Source of the DNA: Cunninghamia lanceolata
Taxonomy: Eukaryota; Streptophyta; Pinopsida; Cupressales; Cupressaceae
Direction of reading: 5' to 3'
DNA length: 64,000 nt
Assembly: GCA_027924645.1 (NCBI GenBank)
Contig: BSBN01000334.1
Location: 4,216,001 to 4,280,000 of the forward strand
Positions 13,540-24,781 of this stretch are shown here, one piece after another (the first letter of the stretch is position 1; each line of letters opens with the position of its first letter). The position numbers were made by a program, and so were the translations under genes. The notes beneath the pieces were generated by a model, which did no database searches, was not told the DNA's origin, and saw only the letters and a program-made list of their open reading frames with translations.

Positions 13540-13860
13540 GAAAAGAAAGGTTTGCATTATTACAATCATCCTAGTAATTTTCAGAGCCAATGCTTTAAAA
13601 CAATGAAAGATATGAACAAGGGTAATCAAGGGAAATTACTATGTTGTGGATATATGAAAGGAGGAATATTTTTCTTGAGGACAAACTCCCCTAATGTCTT
13701 AGTTTTAAGAGTTGTTTTGAGAAACCAGTTGTAGCATGAAAGGCTTGCTCATATTAACCTCGAGTCATTAGAGGAAATGTTCAATCAAAATATAGTATAT
13801 AGTTTTTCACCCATTACTATATAGAAGCATTTTTTTGTGAAGCTTGTATTATGGGAAATA
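13540..13860 (+). pseudogene. Copia GAG-pre-integrase domain relic
   Basis: The frame from about 13,552 continues through a TAG at 13,732 into the motif HERLAHINLESLEEM, which is the pre-integrase zinc-binding segment of Ty1/copia polyproteins (normally WHxRLGHxN). The usual Trp before the His has become the TAG. A second stop follows the ITI residues near 13,822, and the next HF/C-rich stretch is frameshifted. No active product is possible. Confidence 0.7.
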
Positions 13861-13879
13861 ACACAGAGAAAAGTGTACT

Positions 13880-14038
13880 AAGTATATTGAAGTGCACTAT
13901 CACTTCATGAGCATATTCTAAAATACACCAACCAATGAGCAGCTTGTAAATGTCTTCACTAAACCTTTGAGAAAGGATAATTTTGTATACATTCAAAAAG
14001 GCATTGGTGTTAAATGTTCTTCACTTGTACATGGGTAG
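13880..14038 (+). pseudogene. C-terminal tail of copia RNase H
   Basis: The translation has YIEVHYHF, then after one TAA NEQLVNVFTKPLRKDNF and GIGVKCSSL, ending in TAG. These are the hallmark last ~50 residues of Ty1/copia polyproteins (HxRxHFxRE ... LADIFTKPL). It follows the pre-integrase relic with only ~20 bases between, so about 2 kb of pol has been deleted. Confidence 0.75.
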
Positions 14039-14111
14039 CTAATAAACCTATTTATTATGGGTGGCCCCCATCATTTTTAAGTTACGTTGTGTGATAAAAT
14101 AAAGTTTACGG

Positions 14112-14279
14112 GTTTAAAAATATAAACTATATTTAATCACATCACTCCAACACATTTGTCATATTGAATCATGTCTCATATAAGAAGCACATCTATCCAC
14201 ATATGATATCTATTTAAAGATCTTTGGATCCATACATTTTAAATATAGAAAATCTATTAAAAGCTCTCTATTTTTAATA
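14112..14279 (+). repeat. 3' LTR of the copia remnant
   Basis: Counterpart of 10,795-10,960. It begins after the polyprotein stop and a G/C-rich stretch (GGGTGGCCCCC near 14,058) and is followed by AAGTA, the proposed target-site duplication. Confidence 0.55.
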
Positions 14280-14405
14280 AAGTACTACACTGATTATATA
14301 ATATGGTCAGTGGACCTGAAATAAATATAACTGAAATTTGAACGCGAAGCAGCTGTCATTCAGAATAGAGTAACCAAGCCTTTACATTTAAAAGTGAACC
14401 CACAT

Positions 14406-15866
14406 TCAGTTACAAGTCCATGCAGTTACTGCTTGTACTGGGGTTCCTTTCCACCCAAATATTATGGCAGATCCATTGGCCTCAAGAGTATAACATTCTC
14501 CGTGAGGAAATTGTTCCAGCAATAATCTGGCCTGATACCAAGCCTGATAGCTGAAATTCAGTTCCTTCAAGCCCTTGTGTCTGAAAAAACATCTCCACAC
14601 ATCAGTTTTAACATGTCTGATTCTTCTTCAGTTCATCTCACATGCTATGATATTCCTTATCGCGCTTCCACAGAATATTTCTTCATACCTGACCCTTTTA
14701 GTATCATGTCTATCTGGCATGATCACATCTAAGGAGTCAAAACAAGAGCTGCTATGCAAAAGTAGCTCGATAAGTCGTTTGTTAAAACAAGGAGAGTTGT
14801 GGGCAGCTTCAACTTCTATATTCACCATTATTTGGGACCTCAATTTCTTTAGAACATCCACAACACTCTCCAGAAGAGTCCGGTTATATAACAGTCTTTG
14901 GAAAACATTGGGAACATACACTGCAACAGTCTCGCCAGGTTTAACGTTGAATAAACCTTCGTGAATCTCCTCCATACTTGAGATCTGCACCATCCTGTAG
15001 GAAAACGGAAGCGCCAAGGAGTTAGCGAACTCGTGAAGTCTTCTTCCGTTCTCTTTCAGTTCTTCCCAACTCGTTCCAACTGATGTGATCCTAAGAAGCT
15101 TGAGCGAATCGGAAGTATCTCTCACGGCAAGACTCTGCATCAGCACTGACCACTGGCACCCAGTTCGAGTCTCTAGATCTATCACATGAATTTTGCTTGC
15201 ATCTCCCACTGACTCTATAATTGCCTGCACAGCCGTTAATTGCACTAGTTTCACATACGGGAGAACTCTATTATAAAACGCGATCAGGCTATTAACTTCG
15301 GTTCTATTATAACCACTCTTGCAATTGTCGGCAACATCGAGGGTTCGTTTTAGAGGATTCCTTAACCCGTCGCAGGTCTGGCGTTCGATTCTCTCCTGCA
15401 GCGCCCCAGAAAAATAATAGCAGATCCTCTGTATGGGGCTTCCGGACTGCGAAGAGAAGTTGCGACATTGCATCACCAGCTTGGCTGCTTGATCATATTG
15501 CTTGTTGCTTATGATCTCTGCAGAGGTGAAGAGAAGGTGAGCCAATTCTAGCCCGTGCTGATATTCGGTTGCCAGAGCAGGAGTGACAAAGTAAGAGTCC
15601 AAGCAGCCATAAGCAAAGCCTTTCATGTACCGCGTGCCCGCCAGTTTTACGATTTCGTGAGATGACAAAGCCTTCATAGTTGTGGCCATTTTGCCGTCGA
15701 AATTAGACGGCAGCATGGGAAATTCATAGTGTGCTAATGAAAATTCATCTAACTGCCCTTCCATTATATAATCAGGCGTACCTTTATTCAGCACTGTCTG
15801 ATCATCCTCGTAGGTTTCTGAAGATTGAATATTTTGATAACCAGACAAATCAAAGCCCTCAGCCAT
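14406..15866 (-). pseudogene. GRAS-family transcription factor with in-frame TGA before the SAW motif
   Basis: A single-exon frame starts at ATG 15,866 in a good plant context (GCGACCATGGC). It encodes 412 residues, then TGA at 14,628-14,630, and the same frame continues 73 codons to TGA at 14,406. The GRAS layout is clear: variable N-terminus (1-~100), first leucine-rich region (~105-165), VHIID-type core IHVID (226-230), second leucine-rich/PFYRE region (~275-400) with EVEAAHNSP (351-359), then after the TGA the SAW parts WRCFF, WYQARLLL and FGWKGTPVQAVTAW. GRAS proteins regulate transcription through protein partners. No DELLA motif is visible, and I cannot place the subfamily. Full length would be ~486 residues, within the family range. 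Codon use is richer in G+C than the surroundings. Either a recent pseudogene or an allele truncated before SAW. Confidence 0.85.
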
Positions 15867-15965
15867 GGTCGCCTTCGCCTGGTGCTCAATTACAGGAGTC
15901 CTGCTTTCCTCGTAGAAAAAATAATCCCGAGTATGATATCACAGAAACGGAGGAATTATATAATT
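15867..15965 (-). promoter_or_regulatory. Core promoter and leader of the GRAS gene
   Basis: On the minus strand a TTATATAAT box lies at about 15,955-15,963, some 90 bases upstream of the ATG. That is a normal distance for a plant TATA box plus short leader. No upstream ATG lies between the box and the start. Confidence 0.45.
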
Positions 15966-16199
15966 TACTTGTGATTTTTCTTTCTGTAAACTTAGTGGGG
16001 TTTGCTGTCAAGATATAAATCCAAATAATAGTCGACAATGTTTGTGAGTAACGAGACGCGTCAGGAGGCGGCAGGATTCCAAGAATTGCCGTTCTTTGAA
16101 TCCATACAAACAGTAAAGTACAATGTTTCATTAAAACCTGTTAAATAGATTTGACCCACTTGTAGAAACCTAAGCTAATGGTATAGATTCGGTCGGTTT

Positions 16200-17190
16200 G
16201 GCTGTCGACTCTAAAAACAGCTTTTTTAGGGTTGGCCTTATTGTTTTTGAAATGAAGAAGAAATAGCACTCGAGAATTAAATTGAAGACAGAAAAGAAGA
16301 AACAGGGGAGAGTTTAAATCAGCTGAACTTCATTTGATAACATTAGGGGAAAAAGGAAAATGAACTTTCCCCAATTGGTAATACTATTAATGATAAAAGA
16401 TTTTGGGACAATAATTCGTATAATTCGTTCTTATCGACTATTTGTTAAGGTTTAGGTAAGTTGATAAATATAAAACTAATAAAACTAATTGTTAAGGTTT
16501 AGATAAGTTGATAAATATAAAACTAATAAAATTAATTGTTAAGGTTTAGATACAGTTGATAAATATAAAACTAAAAAAATCTAAAGAATTGTGTGAAAGA
16601 TTTATATAAAATTTAAAAGATAAAAAATATTATGATTGGGTTGTGAGATTGGAAACATTTTTATCGTTGAAAAATTTGTTATGATTTTGTGATTAGTGTT
16701 GAAAAGAAACTATTTAATGCATGAAAAGATCAACAAACTTGGGAAAAGAGAGACAAGACAACATTTGTATGCATTAAGCTTACACTTTCTAAAGAAGTAT
16801 TTAAATAGATTCATCATAAAAATAGTGGAGTGGAAGTGTGGAAGATATTAAAAGATACATATGAAAATATAGGTGATATTTTGATTCTTAGTCTTCTCAT
16901 AGAATTATAAAATATAAAACTTGTAAGTTTGATAAAAGTCATACATCATTTAACAAAATTAAAGGAAAAGAAAAATAAACTCTAGATAGTTGGTAAAACT
17001 TTTAATGATAAAGTTTTTGTATCAATATTTCTTTAATGTCTCTTAGTTCTTATCAACTGTCTGTTAGAGGCTTAGACATAATTTTTGATAAAAGGGGTAA
17101 AATGGGTTTTGAAGAGGCCCTGAAACCCTATAACAAAATGCTGCCCCAAAGATTAGGCATAATAGGATAGTAGCCCAACATACCAAAAAA
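16200..17190. other. AT-rich intergenic DNA with a 3 x 47-bp tandem repeat
   Basis: From about 16,442 to 16,580 a 47-bp unit (GTTAAGGTTTAG(G/A)TA...ATAAATATAAAACTAA) is repeated three times; copies begin at 16,444, 16,491 and 16,538. The rest holds no gene I can recognise. Confidence 0.7.
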
Positions 17191-17194
17191 CACT

Positions 17195-17275
17195 TGTAGA
17201 ATATTGCCATCACACCAAAAGCACATACTAGTGGTGGAGAGGGATCTCATCATCGATATAGTCGCTACACCAACA
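17195..17275 (-). repeat. 3' LTR of the TRIM
   Basis: 81 bp, same ends as the other copy, preceded on the minus strand by the G9 polypurine tract. Confidence 0.88.
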
Positions 17276-17420
17276 CCCCCCCCCACACGATAGAGCTGGA
17301 TACAACCACGTACCATGTGGGATTCGTACCCACTACGTACCACGTCGATAAACTGAGCTTACGCGGACCAAGGCTCAAGGGCTCAAGGGACTCGAACCGA
17401 TGACCTATGCTCTGATACCA

Positions 17421-17501
17421 TGTAGAATTTTGCCATCACACCAAAAGCACGTACTAGTGGTGGAGAGGGATTTCATCATCGATATAGTCGCTAGGCCAAC
17501 A
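17421..17501 (-). repeat. 5' LTR of the TRIM
   Basis: 81 bp, TG...CA ends on either strand, immediately followed on the minus strand by the primer-binding site without a spacer base. Confidence 0.88.
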
Positions 17502-17506
17502 ACACT

Positions 17507-17754
17507 AAAAATAAAGCAAAATAGGATTACAGATATAGCCATCTACAAAAAATACCAACCAACAAAATACAACAAATCCAATATAACACAACAAAACAAA
17601 CAACAAACCCATAGAGACCCATCAACATGGTCACATGTTCTTGAGTGTCTCAGCGATTGCCAACTCCTGCTTATAAAATCCCTCATGAAGCTTCGTAAAT
17701 ACCAAGAGTTCATTCTTCTCCACTTGAAAGGATTTCTTTTTACTGCCTCGTGTT
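17507..17754. other. Short spacer between TRIM and LARD
   Basis: A plus-strand frame from 17,400 crosses the TRIM end and this spacer but has no domain. Bases 17,750-17,754 (GTGTT) would be the left target duplication of the following element; the right partner is lost. Confidence 0.4.
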
Positions 17755-18689
17755 TGTCATGACTCTCATTTTTATTTATTTATTTAGTATTGATTATCAT
17801 TTAATTAACATTTAAAAATTGTTACTATTATTTTTTTATAACTATTAATAATATTTTAATTATTAATGTATTTGTACTCCAGCTTTTACTACAGAAATCC
17901 CAAGGGTAATGCAGTTTTTTAAAAAATGATCTATAAACTTGCAAAAGGTCATAATATCTTTTACGTAGTTAGGAATGCTTTCGATTTGATGCTTTTTGCT
18001 ATGCACTTGCAGCATCAGTTTTTAGTTTTCCAAATCTTTACAACTAGTTGAAAACAATATACTATATATATATGGTTGTTGAAAATAGTATACTATAAAA
18101 CAACAAACCAAATCGTTATAAAATCAGAAGCCAAAGAAACATTTTCCATATCTATATATATATTGAAGCCATCACTGAACTCCACTCAACACAGAAAAAA
18201 AAAGCCCTTACATGAATAAGGTTTTCTATATTTGCTTAAGGTGATAATCCTTAGAAAAGAATTTGACCGTTGCTTATTCAACACTAAAGATGAAACTAGC
18301 GGGGAGTGATCAAACAGGACTTGGACTTGATCCTTTCACACCCATGATGTGCAAAGGCAGAGCAGTCTACTACAAGAAAATCCTTGTCTAAATCCATTTG
18401 ATTACAATGAGTATACAGTCATTATGCTCATTTATGCTGCGAAAAGATTCAATCTCCAGTGATTCTAGAATTATCAAGAGGGAGGAAGAAAGTCAATGCA
18501 ACATTCAATGAAGAACTGGTGCGGGGTGCAAGCCACTGCTTATACCCTGCAGGAAAATTAAATGCAAATTAATGGCCTAGGTTTCTTCTTTGACTGAACA
18601 TCTGAAGAAGATGAAAAGAGGGAAGTCTTTGCGGCGGATGGGAGGAGATACAGGCACATTAAGAGGATGTTGGTAACGGTTGTGTACAT

Positions 18690-19700
18690 TTTCTAGTAAG
18701 TTTCTAAACCTTTCCAACAAACGCATTGGTATATGTATACCCTGCATTTCATGGCATCACCTTGGACCATATTTCTTTGAGGCATTCTGTCAAATAGATT
18801 CACCTGCCTTGTCTATGCTTTTAGATTTTTGCATATGAGTCTACCAGGACACTTGCAGCGATAGCATCTGACAACAATCCCCCTTTCGTTCTGCTTAGGG
18901 AGGATGCTAGCAAAGGTTCTGGAATTTGTCTTTACACATGCCGGTCGCTTTTGCTTGAAAGTTTCTTGAGCCTTTTGAACAAATCTATTTTGTGCGTATC
19001 CTGTGAATCATTGCAGTCCATGAGACCTCACTTCTATTAGGGATTTAGTCAAACAGTTCATGTGCTTTGTGCGTGCTTCTACATTTTGCATACATGCACA
19101 CTGGGGCATTTGCAACTATAACATGTGATAAAATTTGTCTTTCCTTTATGCTTTGATGTATGTCCATACCCTGTTTTGAAAGCTTCCATTTTGGCACGTG
19201 CAGGGAGGACACTGGCAAAAGTTGTGGAATTTGACTTTGTACCTGCCAATCGCAGTTGTTTGAAATTTTCTAAAAGCCTTTTCTACAAAATCCATTTTGT
19301 GCATATCCTATGATTATTGTAGTCCAGGAGACCACCTTTTTTTCAAGGATTCCTGAAAAATAGTTTGCGTGCCCTTTCTATGCTTCCACATCTCTCTCTT
19401 GTAGAAACGTATCGAGTGACATTTTTCTTGAAAATTTCTAAGGGCTTTTCAACAATTTCATTTTTGAGTATATCCTGTAATCGTGGCGCATTATGAGACC
19501 AGGCATTTTGTGAAATGGTCCATGTGCCCTATCTATGGTTCCACGTGTTGTATGCATGTCTTCCAGGGCACTTGCAACTTCCACACCTAACAAAATTGCC
19601 CCTTTCGGTCTGCTTTGATAGATATCCCTTCATTATTGCTGGAAATCTGACTTGGAGCACATTATTATAGTGCAGGCCTATTTTCCAGACGGCTCCATTT
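18690..19700 (+). repeat. Degenerate tandem units inside the LARD LTR
   Basis: About four units of roughly 170-290 bp each restart with a phrase like CATTTTGTGCATATCCTGTGA..CATTGCAGTCCAGGAGACC (near 18,725, 19,000, 19,292 and 19,460) and contain a ...TGCCCT.TCTATGCTTCCACAT... segment. The same array is present at about 33,130-34,160 in the 3' LTR, so it was part of the element when it inserted. Confidence 0.65.
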
Positions 19701-20333
19701 AGCATCACCGATAATTTCCACAAGGAAATTCTCCATGTTTAAGATGATGTAAACATTTCATATCTCTCACAATGATACCCCTTCCTACAATCTTGGAGCT
19801 AAGTTTTGTTGCTGTGTGGCAATCAACACGTACTTGAAGGTATCTGGAAAATACCTTGCTGCCTTCATCTTCCAAGCTAATTTTGCATGGATCTCATTTG
19901 TGTCTATGGAGGTGATTGTCACGAGCAATGCATTTCATTTTTCTGCAACAACTTTTATACACAATATACAGGGTTTCTTTAGGGAAGTTTCGTTGTCGAT
20001 TACAAAAGCTTTTAAAACCTTTCCTTACCTCAGTGTAGGTTTTAGGGGCGCTCAGATCAGCTCTTATATTTTCGTATATCTTTTAAAATAAACTTCTTTC
20101 TGAAATCATAATATTCTTCTTTCTTTTCATAGAAGACTCTCTTAAATCTTTCTCATATTTTTATATTCAATCGATCCATGAAAAAAGCAGTCGATTCCTT
20201 ATATAAACCTCTCTAAGGATTGGAAACTAACCTGAAGTATCTATTTTATGTTTGTATCTGTTTTATTTAAATTGACGTTAAAGATATAAATATTTACTTG
20301 CTAAAATTGGTGTTAAGAACTACATGGTATGAC

Positions 20334-20542
20334 TGCCATATACTGGCGATCTGCATAAAATCCTATATTTATATTAGCTTTATAATGGCAACAGGTCTGC
20401 TACCATATAAAGGAATTTAGACTACATGTCTACACCTGCCATAAATTGGCATAAGATTCTCATTTAACTTTAAGCAATTACTGCCAAAAACTGGCGATAG
20501 CCAATCTTTTAACATTAAGTTTGTAATTGCCATTTTATGGCG
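20334..20542 (+). repeat. Four dyads TGCCA-N5-TGGC(A/G)
   Basis: Exact 15-base dyads lie at 20,334-20,348, 20,437-20,451, 20,482-20,496 and 20,528-20,542, all with a 5-nt spacer. The equivalent region of the 3' LTR (about 34,920-35,170) keeps only the second intact. The others are changed mostly by C-to-T or G-to-A steps. The regular geometry suggests binding sites for a dimeric protein in the LTR, but short RNA hairpins are also possible. Confidence 0.6.
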
Positions 20543-21281
20543 TTTGCTTTTCATAATTGCAATTACTTTATAATAGCATATATATTTCACCTAATATTGA
20601 CGTTACATTATTCTGCATTTATAAATGATTTCAATTGGAAAGATATTCTATATGCTTTCATAAAAGAGTTTCCATTTGCTTTTATTTAGAGTTAAGGAAT
20701 CGATTCTTTTCATAAATCATAAGATAAGTTTTATTTAGAAATAAAGAGGAAACCACCTAATCCTCTCTTGAAAACATTTTAATTAGAAACTTAAATCTTC
20801 TTTTAGATATGATTTCTCTTAGAATCCTATTAAAATATAGTTAATCCTTTTGAATTATTTTTATATTTTAGATTTTAAAAAAGTAAGAAAATAAAATTTA
20901 TTTTATAGAAAGTATTTATTTAGTTTATATAGAAAGTTTCTATCTTGTAATTTTGAATAAGAAAATATCTTGTAGAAAAAAATAGATAGAGATTAGTTTT
21001 GAAAAAAAATTTAACTGCCCTTTCATTTTGTTATTTATGTCCACATTTATTATTTTTGATATTGTTCATATTTTAATATGTATTATGTACAAGAGTGTAA
21101 ATGGATGCTATTTGAAAATCTTATCATATATCTATGGATACATTTTGTAAGCAAAGAAATAGTTATAGTTGTTCCTTGAACTTGTTTATCACTGTTTATT
21201 TTGAATATCCTTTTTTAGATATAGTTAGATTTAAATATTTTCTTTATTACTCAATAATAATAATAATAATAATAATAACTT

Positions 21282-22720
21282 TGATTGGGTGTTCATTGCT
21301 ATCAAAGAAAAAGATCCGATGTCTATTGAATCTGCTAGTTGTGCAAATGTGGAAAGTATCTTAGCTACTTAGGTTGTTGAAAAGGATGAATGGGTGATTA
21401 ATAGTGGATGTTCTCATCATATGACTGGTGATAAAAATAATTTTGTAAGCTTTGAAAAATATGAAGGTGGGCTTGTGAAATTTGGAGACAACTCAGCTAG
21501 TAGAATCCGTGGCAAAGGATCCATCTCTTTTGATGGTAAGAATAACACTAATGATGTTTTGTATGTGGAAGGACTGAAACATAATCTTCTCAGTGTTGGA
21601 CAGTTAGTTAACACAGGTTATGATCTCCGATTCATGGATGGAAAATGTAGAATCTTTGAAAGCTCTGGAATAGAAATTGCATCCGGTACTCAAACTAGAG
21701 GTAACATCTTTCATATAAGTAGTTCTGGCAAAAGTTGTTTGATTGCTCAGACAAATCAAAGTTGGTTATGGCATAGGAGGATGTGTCATGTGAATTTTGA
21801 TAACATTGTCAAGCTAAGTTCTATCCAGGCTATAGGAGATCTGCCAAAATTTGTGAAACTTGATAGCATGTGTAGCAAATGTCAATTGGGTAAATAGAAC
21901 AAAATTTTATTCAAAAATAAAGAACAATTTTCAAGTGAACGGTTGGAACATGTGCATACTAATCTATGTGGTCCTACTAGAATTAGGAGTGTGCAAGGAG
22001 ACACATATTTTATGTTGCTAATTGATGATTACTCCTAGATGATGTGGGTAACCTTCTTAAAAGAAAAATTAGAAGCTCCTGAAAAATTTAAAATGTTCAA
22101 GGTTATGGTGGAGAATGAGATTTGTGGAAAGATAAAGTGTCTGAGATCCAACAGAGGTGGAGAATTTACCTCCAGTGAGTTTGATTTATTATGTGAAAAG
22201 CATGGAATAAAAAGACAATTATCTGCTCCTAGGACTCCACAGCAAAATGGAGTAGTGGAAAGAAAAAACTAGACCATTCAAGAAGCTGCCAGGTCCATGA
22301 TGATGGAAACAAATGTTCCTCAAGTCTATTGGAGAGAAGCTATGAGTACTATTGTCTACACTCTTAAATGGGTGCAGATCAAAGGCAAATCTGGTAAGAC
22401 TCCTTATGAGCTATGGTTTGGTCATCCTCCTACTATGAGATATTTTAGAGTTTTTGGCAGCAAATGCTATATCAAAAGAGATGAGGATCTAGGCAAGTTT
22501 GAAGCAAGAAGTGATGAAGGAATATTTCTGGGTTACTCTACTCAAAGCAAGGCATACCGGTGCTTTAACAAAAGATTGTTGAAAGTGCAAATGTTAGAGT
22601 TGATGAAAGGAAACAAGATCATTCCTGGTCTTTCAGATATGATTCAGAAGATCAAGATGAAACTTAGAATCAAGGAAGGCAAGTTCAGACCTAGATTCAG
22701 ATCCAGATTTATCTAGAAAA
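21282..22720 (+). pseudogene. Copia protease, pre-integrase and integrase, inactivated
   Basis: In one frame from about 21,394 come the protease motif (INSGCSHHMTGD), the pre-integrase segment (LWHRRMCHVNFDNI ... CSKCQLGK), then integrase parts with HTNLCGP, RSNRGGEF and TPQQNGVVERKN. In this family the protease motif normally reads DSGCS and the integrase motifs HTDLCGP and RSDRGGEF. All three catalytic Asp codons have become Asn by a G-to-A step, while the final Glu of integrase remains. In-frame stops occur at 21,895, after DDYS near 22,038, and after ERKN near 22,270. The enzyme set is dead. Confidence 0.85.
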
Positions 22721-22879
22721 TTTAGTAACTCAAGAGGATTGTGCAGAAGTTGAGGAACAAGCTCAAGAAATAGAAGTTCAAGAAAATCCTAAAACTCCCA
22801 GGTATGTAAGGATGAATCATCCTAAAGATCAAATCATAGGAGATAGAAATAAAGGTGTTTGAACTAGGAGAAGAATTGC

Positions 22880-23720
22880 TAAAGATTAAGAAGAGATTTG
22901 TCTGATTTCAAAGATTGAACCAAAAAATAGTAAGTGAAGCCTGCAAAGATGAAAACTGGAGAAAGGCAATGGAAGAAGAATTAATGCAAATTGAAAAGAA
23001 TGACACTTGGGATCTTGTTTCTAAACTTGATGACAAAAATGTGATTGGAACTAAATGGGTCTTCCAAAATAAACTAAATGAAGATGGTGAAGTTGTAGGA
23101 AATAAAGCAAGGTTGGTATGCAAAGGATATTCTCAAGTGGAAGGAATTGATATTGAAGAAACTTTTGCTCTGATGGCAAGAATAGAGGCAGTCAGATTGT
23201 TTCTTGCTTTTGCTTCTTATAAAGATTTCAAAGTCTATCAGATGGATGTCAAGTCACCATTTCTAAATGGAGAGTTAGAAGAAGTCTACATCGAGCAACT
23301 GAAAGGATTTTAGTTGTCTGATCAGACAGATATGGTCTACAGGTGAAGGAAAGCATTGTATGGACTCAAACAAGCCCCAAGAACCTGGTATGCAAGATTA
23401 GATAAGTATTTGCTAAAGCTACGTATAGCAAAGACACTGTTGACAGTAATCTTTACTTCAAGATTGATCATAAGAATATTCTGATTATTGAGGTATTTGT
23501 TGATGATATCATTTTTGGTGGAAATAAGAGTATATGCAAAACATTTGCTGATCAAATGCAGAGTGAATTTGAGATGTCCATGTTTTGTGAAATAAATTTC
23601 TTCCTAGGCCTGCAAATCACTCAGATAGATAAGGGTATCTTCATATCTCAATCTATGTATGTAAGAGAATTATTGAAAAAGTTTGGAATGGAGGATTTAA
23701 AATCAGTAAGTACTCCTACG
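22880..23720 (+). pseudogene. Copia reverse transcriptase, inactivated
   Basis: Recognisable in order: [62 protein letters not shown], and VFVDDIIFGG near 23,490, so the active-site Asp pair is retained. Stops and frameshifts after 23,313 and near 23,340-23,420 break the frame. Standard Ty1/copia RT order. Confidence 0.85.
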
Positions 23721-23774
23721 GTAATTTGATGCAAGTGAAGTAAAGATGATAATTCACATAAGGTAGATTAGAAA

Positions 23775-24449
23775 ATGTATAGATCAATGATTGGAGGACT
23801 ACTTTATCTGACTCAAACTAGACCTAATATCATGAATGCATTTGGACTTGTTGATAGATTTCAAGCCGATCCTAGAGAATCCAATGTTGTAGCAGTCAAG
23901 AGAATTTTTAGACATCTTAAAGGGACAATTGATTATGGATTATGGTATCCAAAGGATAATGACTTCACTCTTCATGCATATACATATGCTGATTGGCCAA
24001 GAGATGTGGATGACAGAAAAAACACTAGTGGTGGTGCATTCTTCTTGGGAAGTAGATTGGTTTCATGGCTGAGAAAAAAGTAGGAGGCAATATCCCTATC
24101 TATAGTAGAGGCAAAGTATATAGCAGCAACAAACAATTGTACTCAAGTTCTGTGGATAAGCAAATGTTGAAGGACATCAGAATTGTGTTTGAGGAGCTTG
24201 TCACAATCTTTTGTGATAATTCAAGTGCAATATGCATCTCAAAGAATTTGGTGTTGCATTTAAAGAGAAAACATATATCCATCAAGTTTCATTTCTTGAG
24301 AGAGAAGGTAAATGAGAATGAAGTCAAGTTGGAGTTTGTGTCGTCAAAGGATTAGATTGCAGATATTTTCACTAAGCCTCTCCCCAATGATACTTTTGAG
24401 TATCTCAGGGAGAAGTTAGGGGTTATTACCCCTCCTGATCAGAATTAAG
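23775..24449 (+). pseudogene. Copia RNase H, inactivated
   Basis: It begins MYRSMIGGLLYLTQTRPNI and continues RHLKGTIDYGLWYPKD, a degenerate YADWPRDVDDRKNTSG, and a tail ending KPLPNDTFEYLREKLGVI before TAA at 24,447-24,449. A frameshift near 24,065 and stops near 24,080 and 24,353 separate the parts. The closing motif marks the 3' end of the copia polyprotein. Confidence 0.85.
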
Positions 24450-24781
24450 ATGCACTAGAGTGCATCAGTCTGATGGAATTCATAGTCATATCTTGCGATC
24501 TGGATTGTTGTTAAGGAGGCACTACTCAGGGGGAGTAGTCTGCATGCAATTTTTGAGTTTGGTCGGAAACAAAAATTAGGAGAAAAGACTGCAAATATGT
24601 GCCCTTTGCCATTGATGTCAAAGGGAGAGAAAAGTCATGTGAAAAACTAGTTGCTAATGAAAGGGGGAGTAGTGAAGATAGTGGTTGTAGAAGTAATAAG
24701 AGAAAGGGGGAGAAGTTCTTGTCTTGATGGTTGAATCATTTTTTCACATCATATGTTGCCATCAATGATAAAGGGGGAGAT
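24450..24781 (+). other. Copia 3' untranslated region and polypurine tract
   Basis: Non-coding DNA with several G-rich runs (GGGGGAGTAGT, AAGGGGGAG). The last run, AAAGGGGGAGAT at about 24,770-24,781, abuts the LTR and is the likely plus-strand primer. Confidence 0.75.

Larger units (their letters stand above)
10795..14279 (+). mobile_element. Internally deleted Ty1/copia remnant with short LTRs
   Basis: A ~166-bp direct repeat (10,795-10,960 and about 14,112-14,279) brackets a degenerate copia interior. A TGGTATC word follows the first repeat at 10,964, as expected for an initiator-tRNA-Met primer-binding site. The same 5-mer, AAGTA, lies just outside both ends (10,790-10,794 and 14,280-14,284), fitting a target-site duplication. 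Inside are a GAG-pre-integrase remnant, then directly the C-terminal tail of copia RNase H, so integrase core, RT and most of RNase H are gone. The region 10,965-12,700 holds nothing I recognise. The right LTR boundary is uncertain by a few bases. Confidence 0.6.
17195..17501 (-). mobile_element. Complete miniature LTR retrotransposon (TRIM type), 307 bp
   Basis: Two 81-bp direct repeats (17,195-17,275 and 17,421-17,501) begin TG and end CA and differ at about six positions. On the minus strand the 12-base initiator-tRNA-Met site TGGTATCAGAGC (17,409-17,420) touches the 5' LTR, and a run of nine Gs (17,276-17,284) touches the 3' LTR as polypurine tract. The identical 5-mer ACACT flanks both ends (17,190-17,194 and 17,502-17,506), a perfect target-site duplication. 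The 145-bp interior has no coding capacity, so movement must rely on another element's proteins. Confidence 0.92.

Noticed and set aside
14575..14964. 129-codon plus-strand frame
   Set aside because: It is antisense to the GRAS coding region, whose family motifs are clear on the minus strand.
17317..17420. A tRNA gene in the TRIM interior
   Set aside because: Only T-arm-like pieces are visible; no acceptor, D or anticodon arm can be assembled on either strand.
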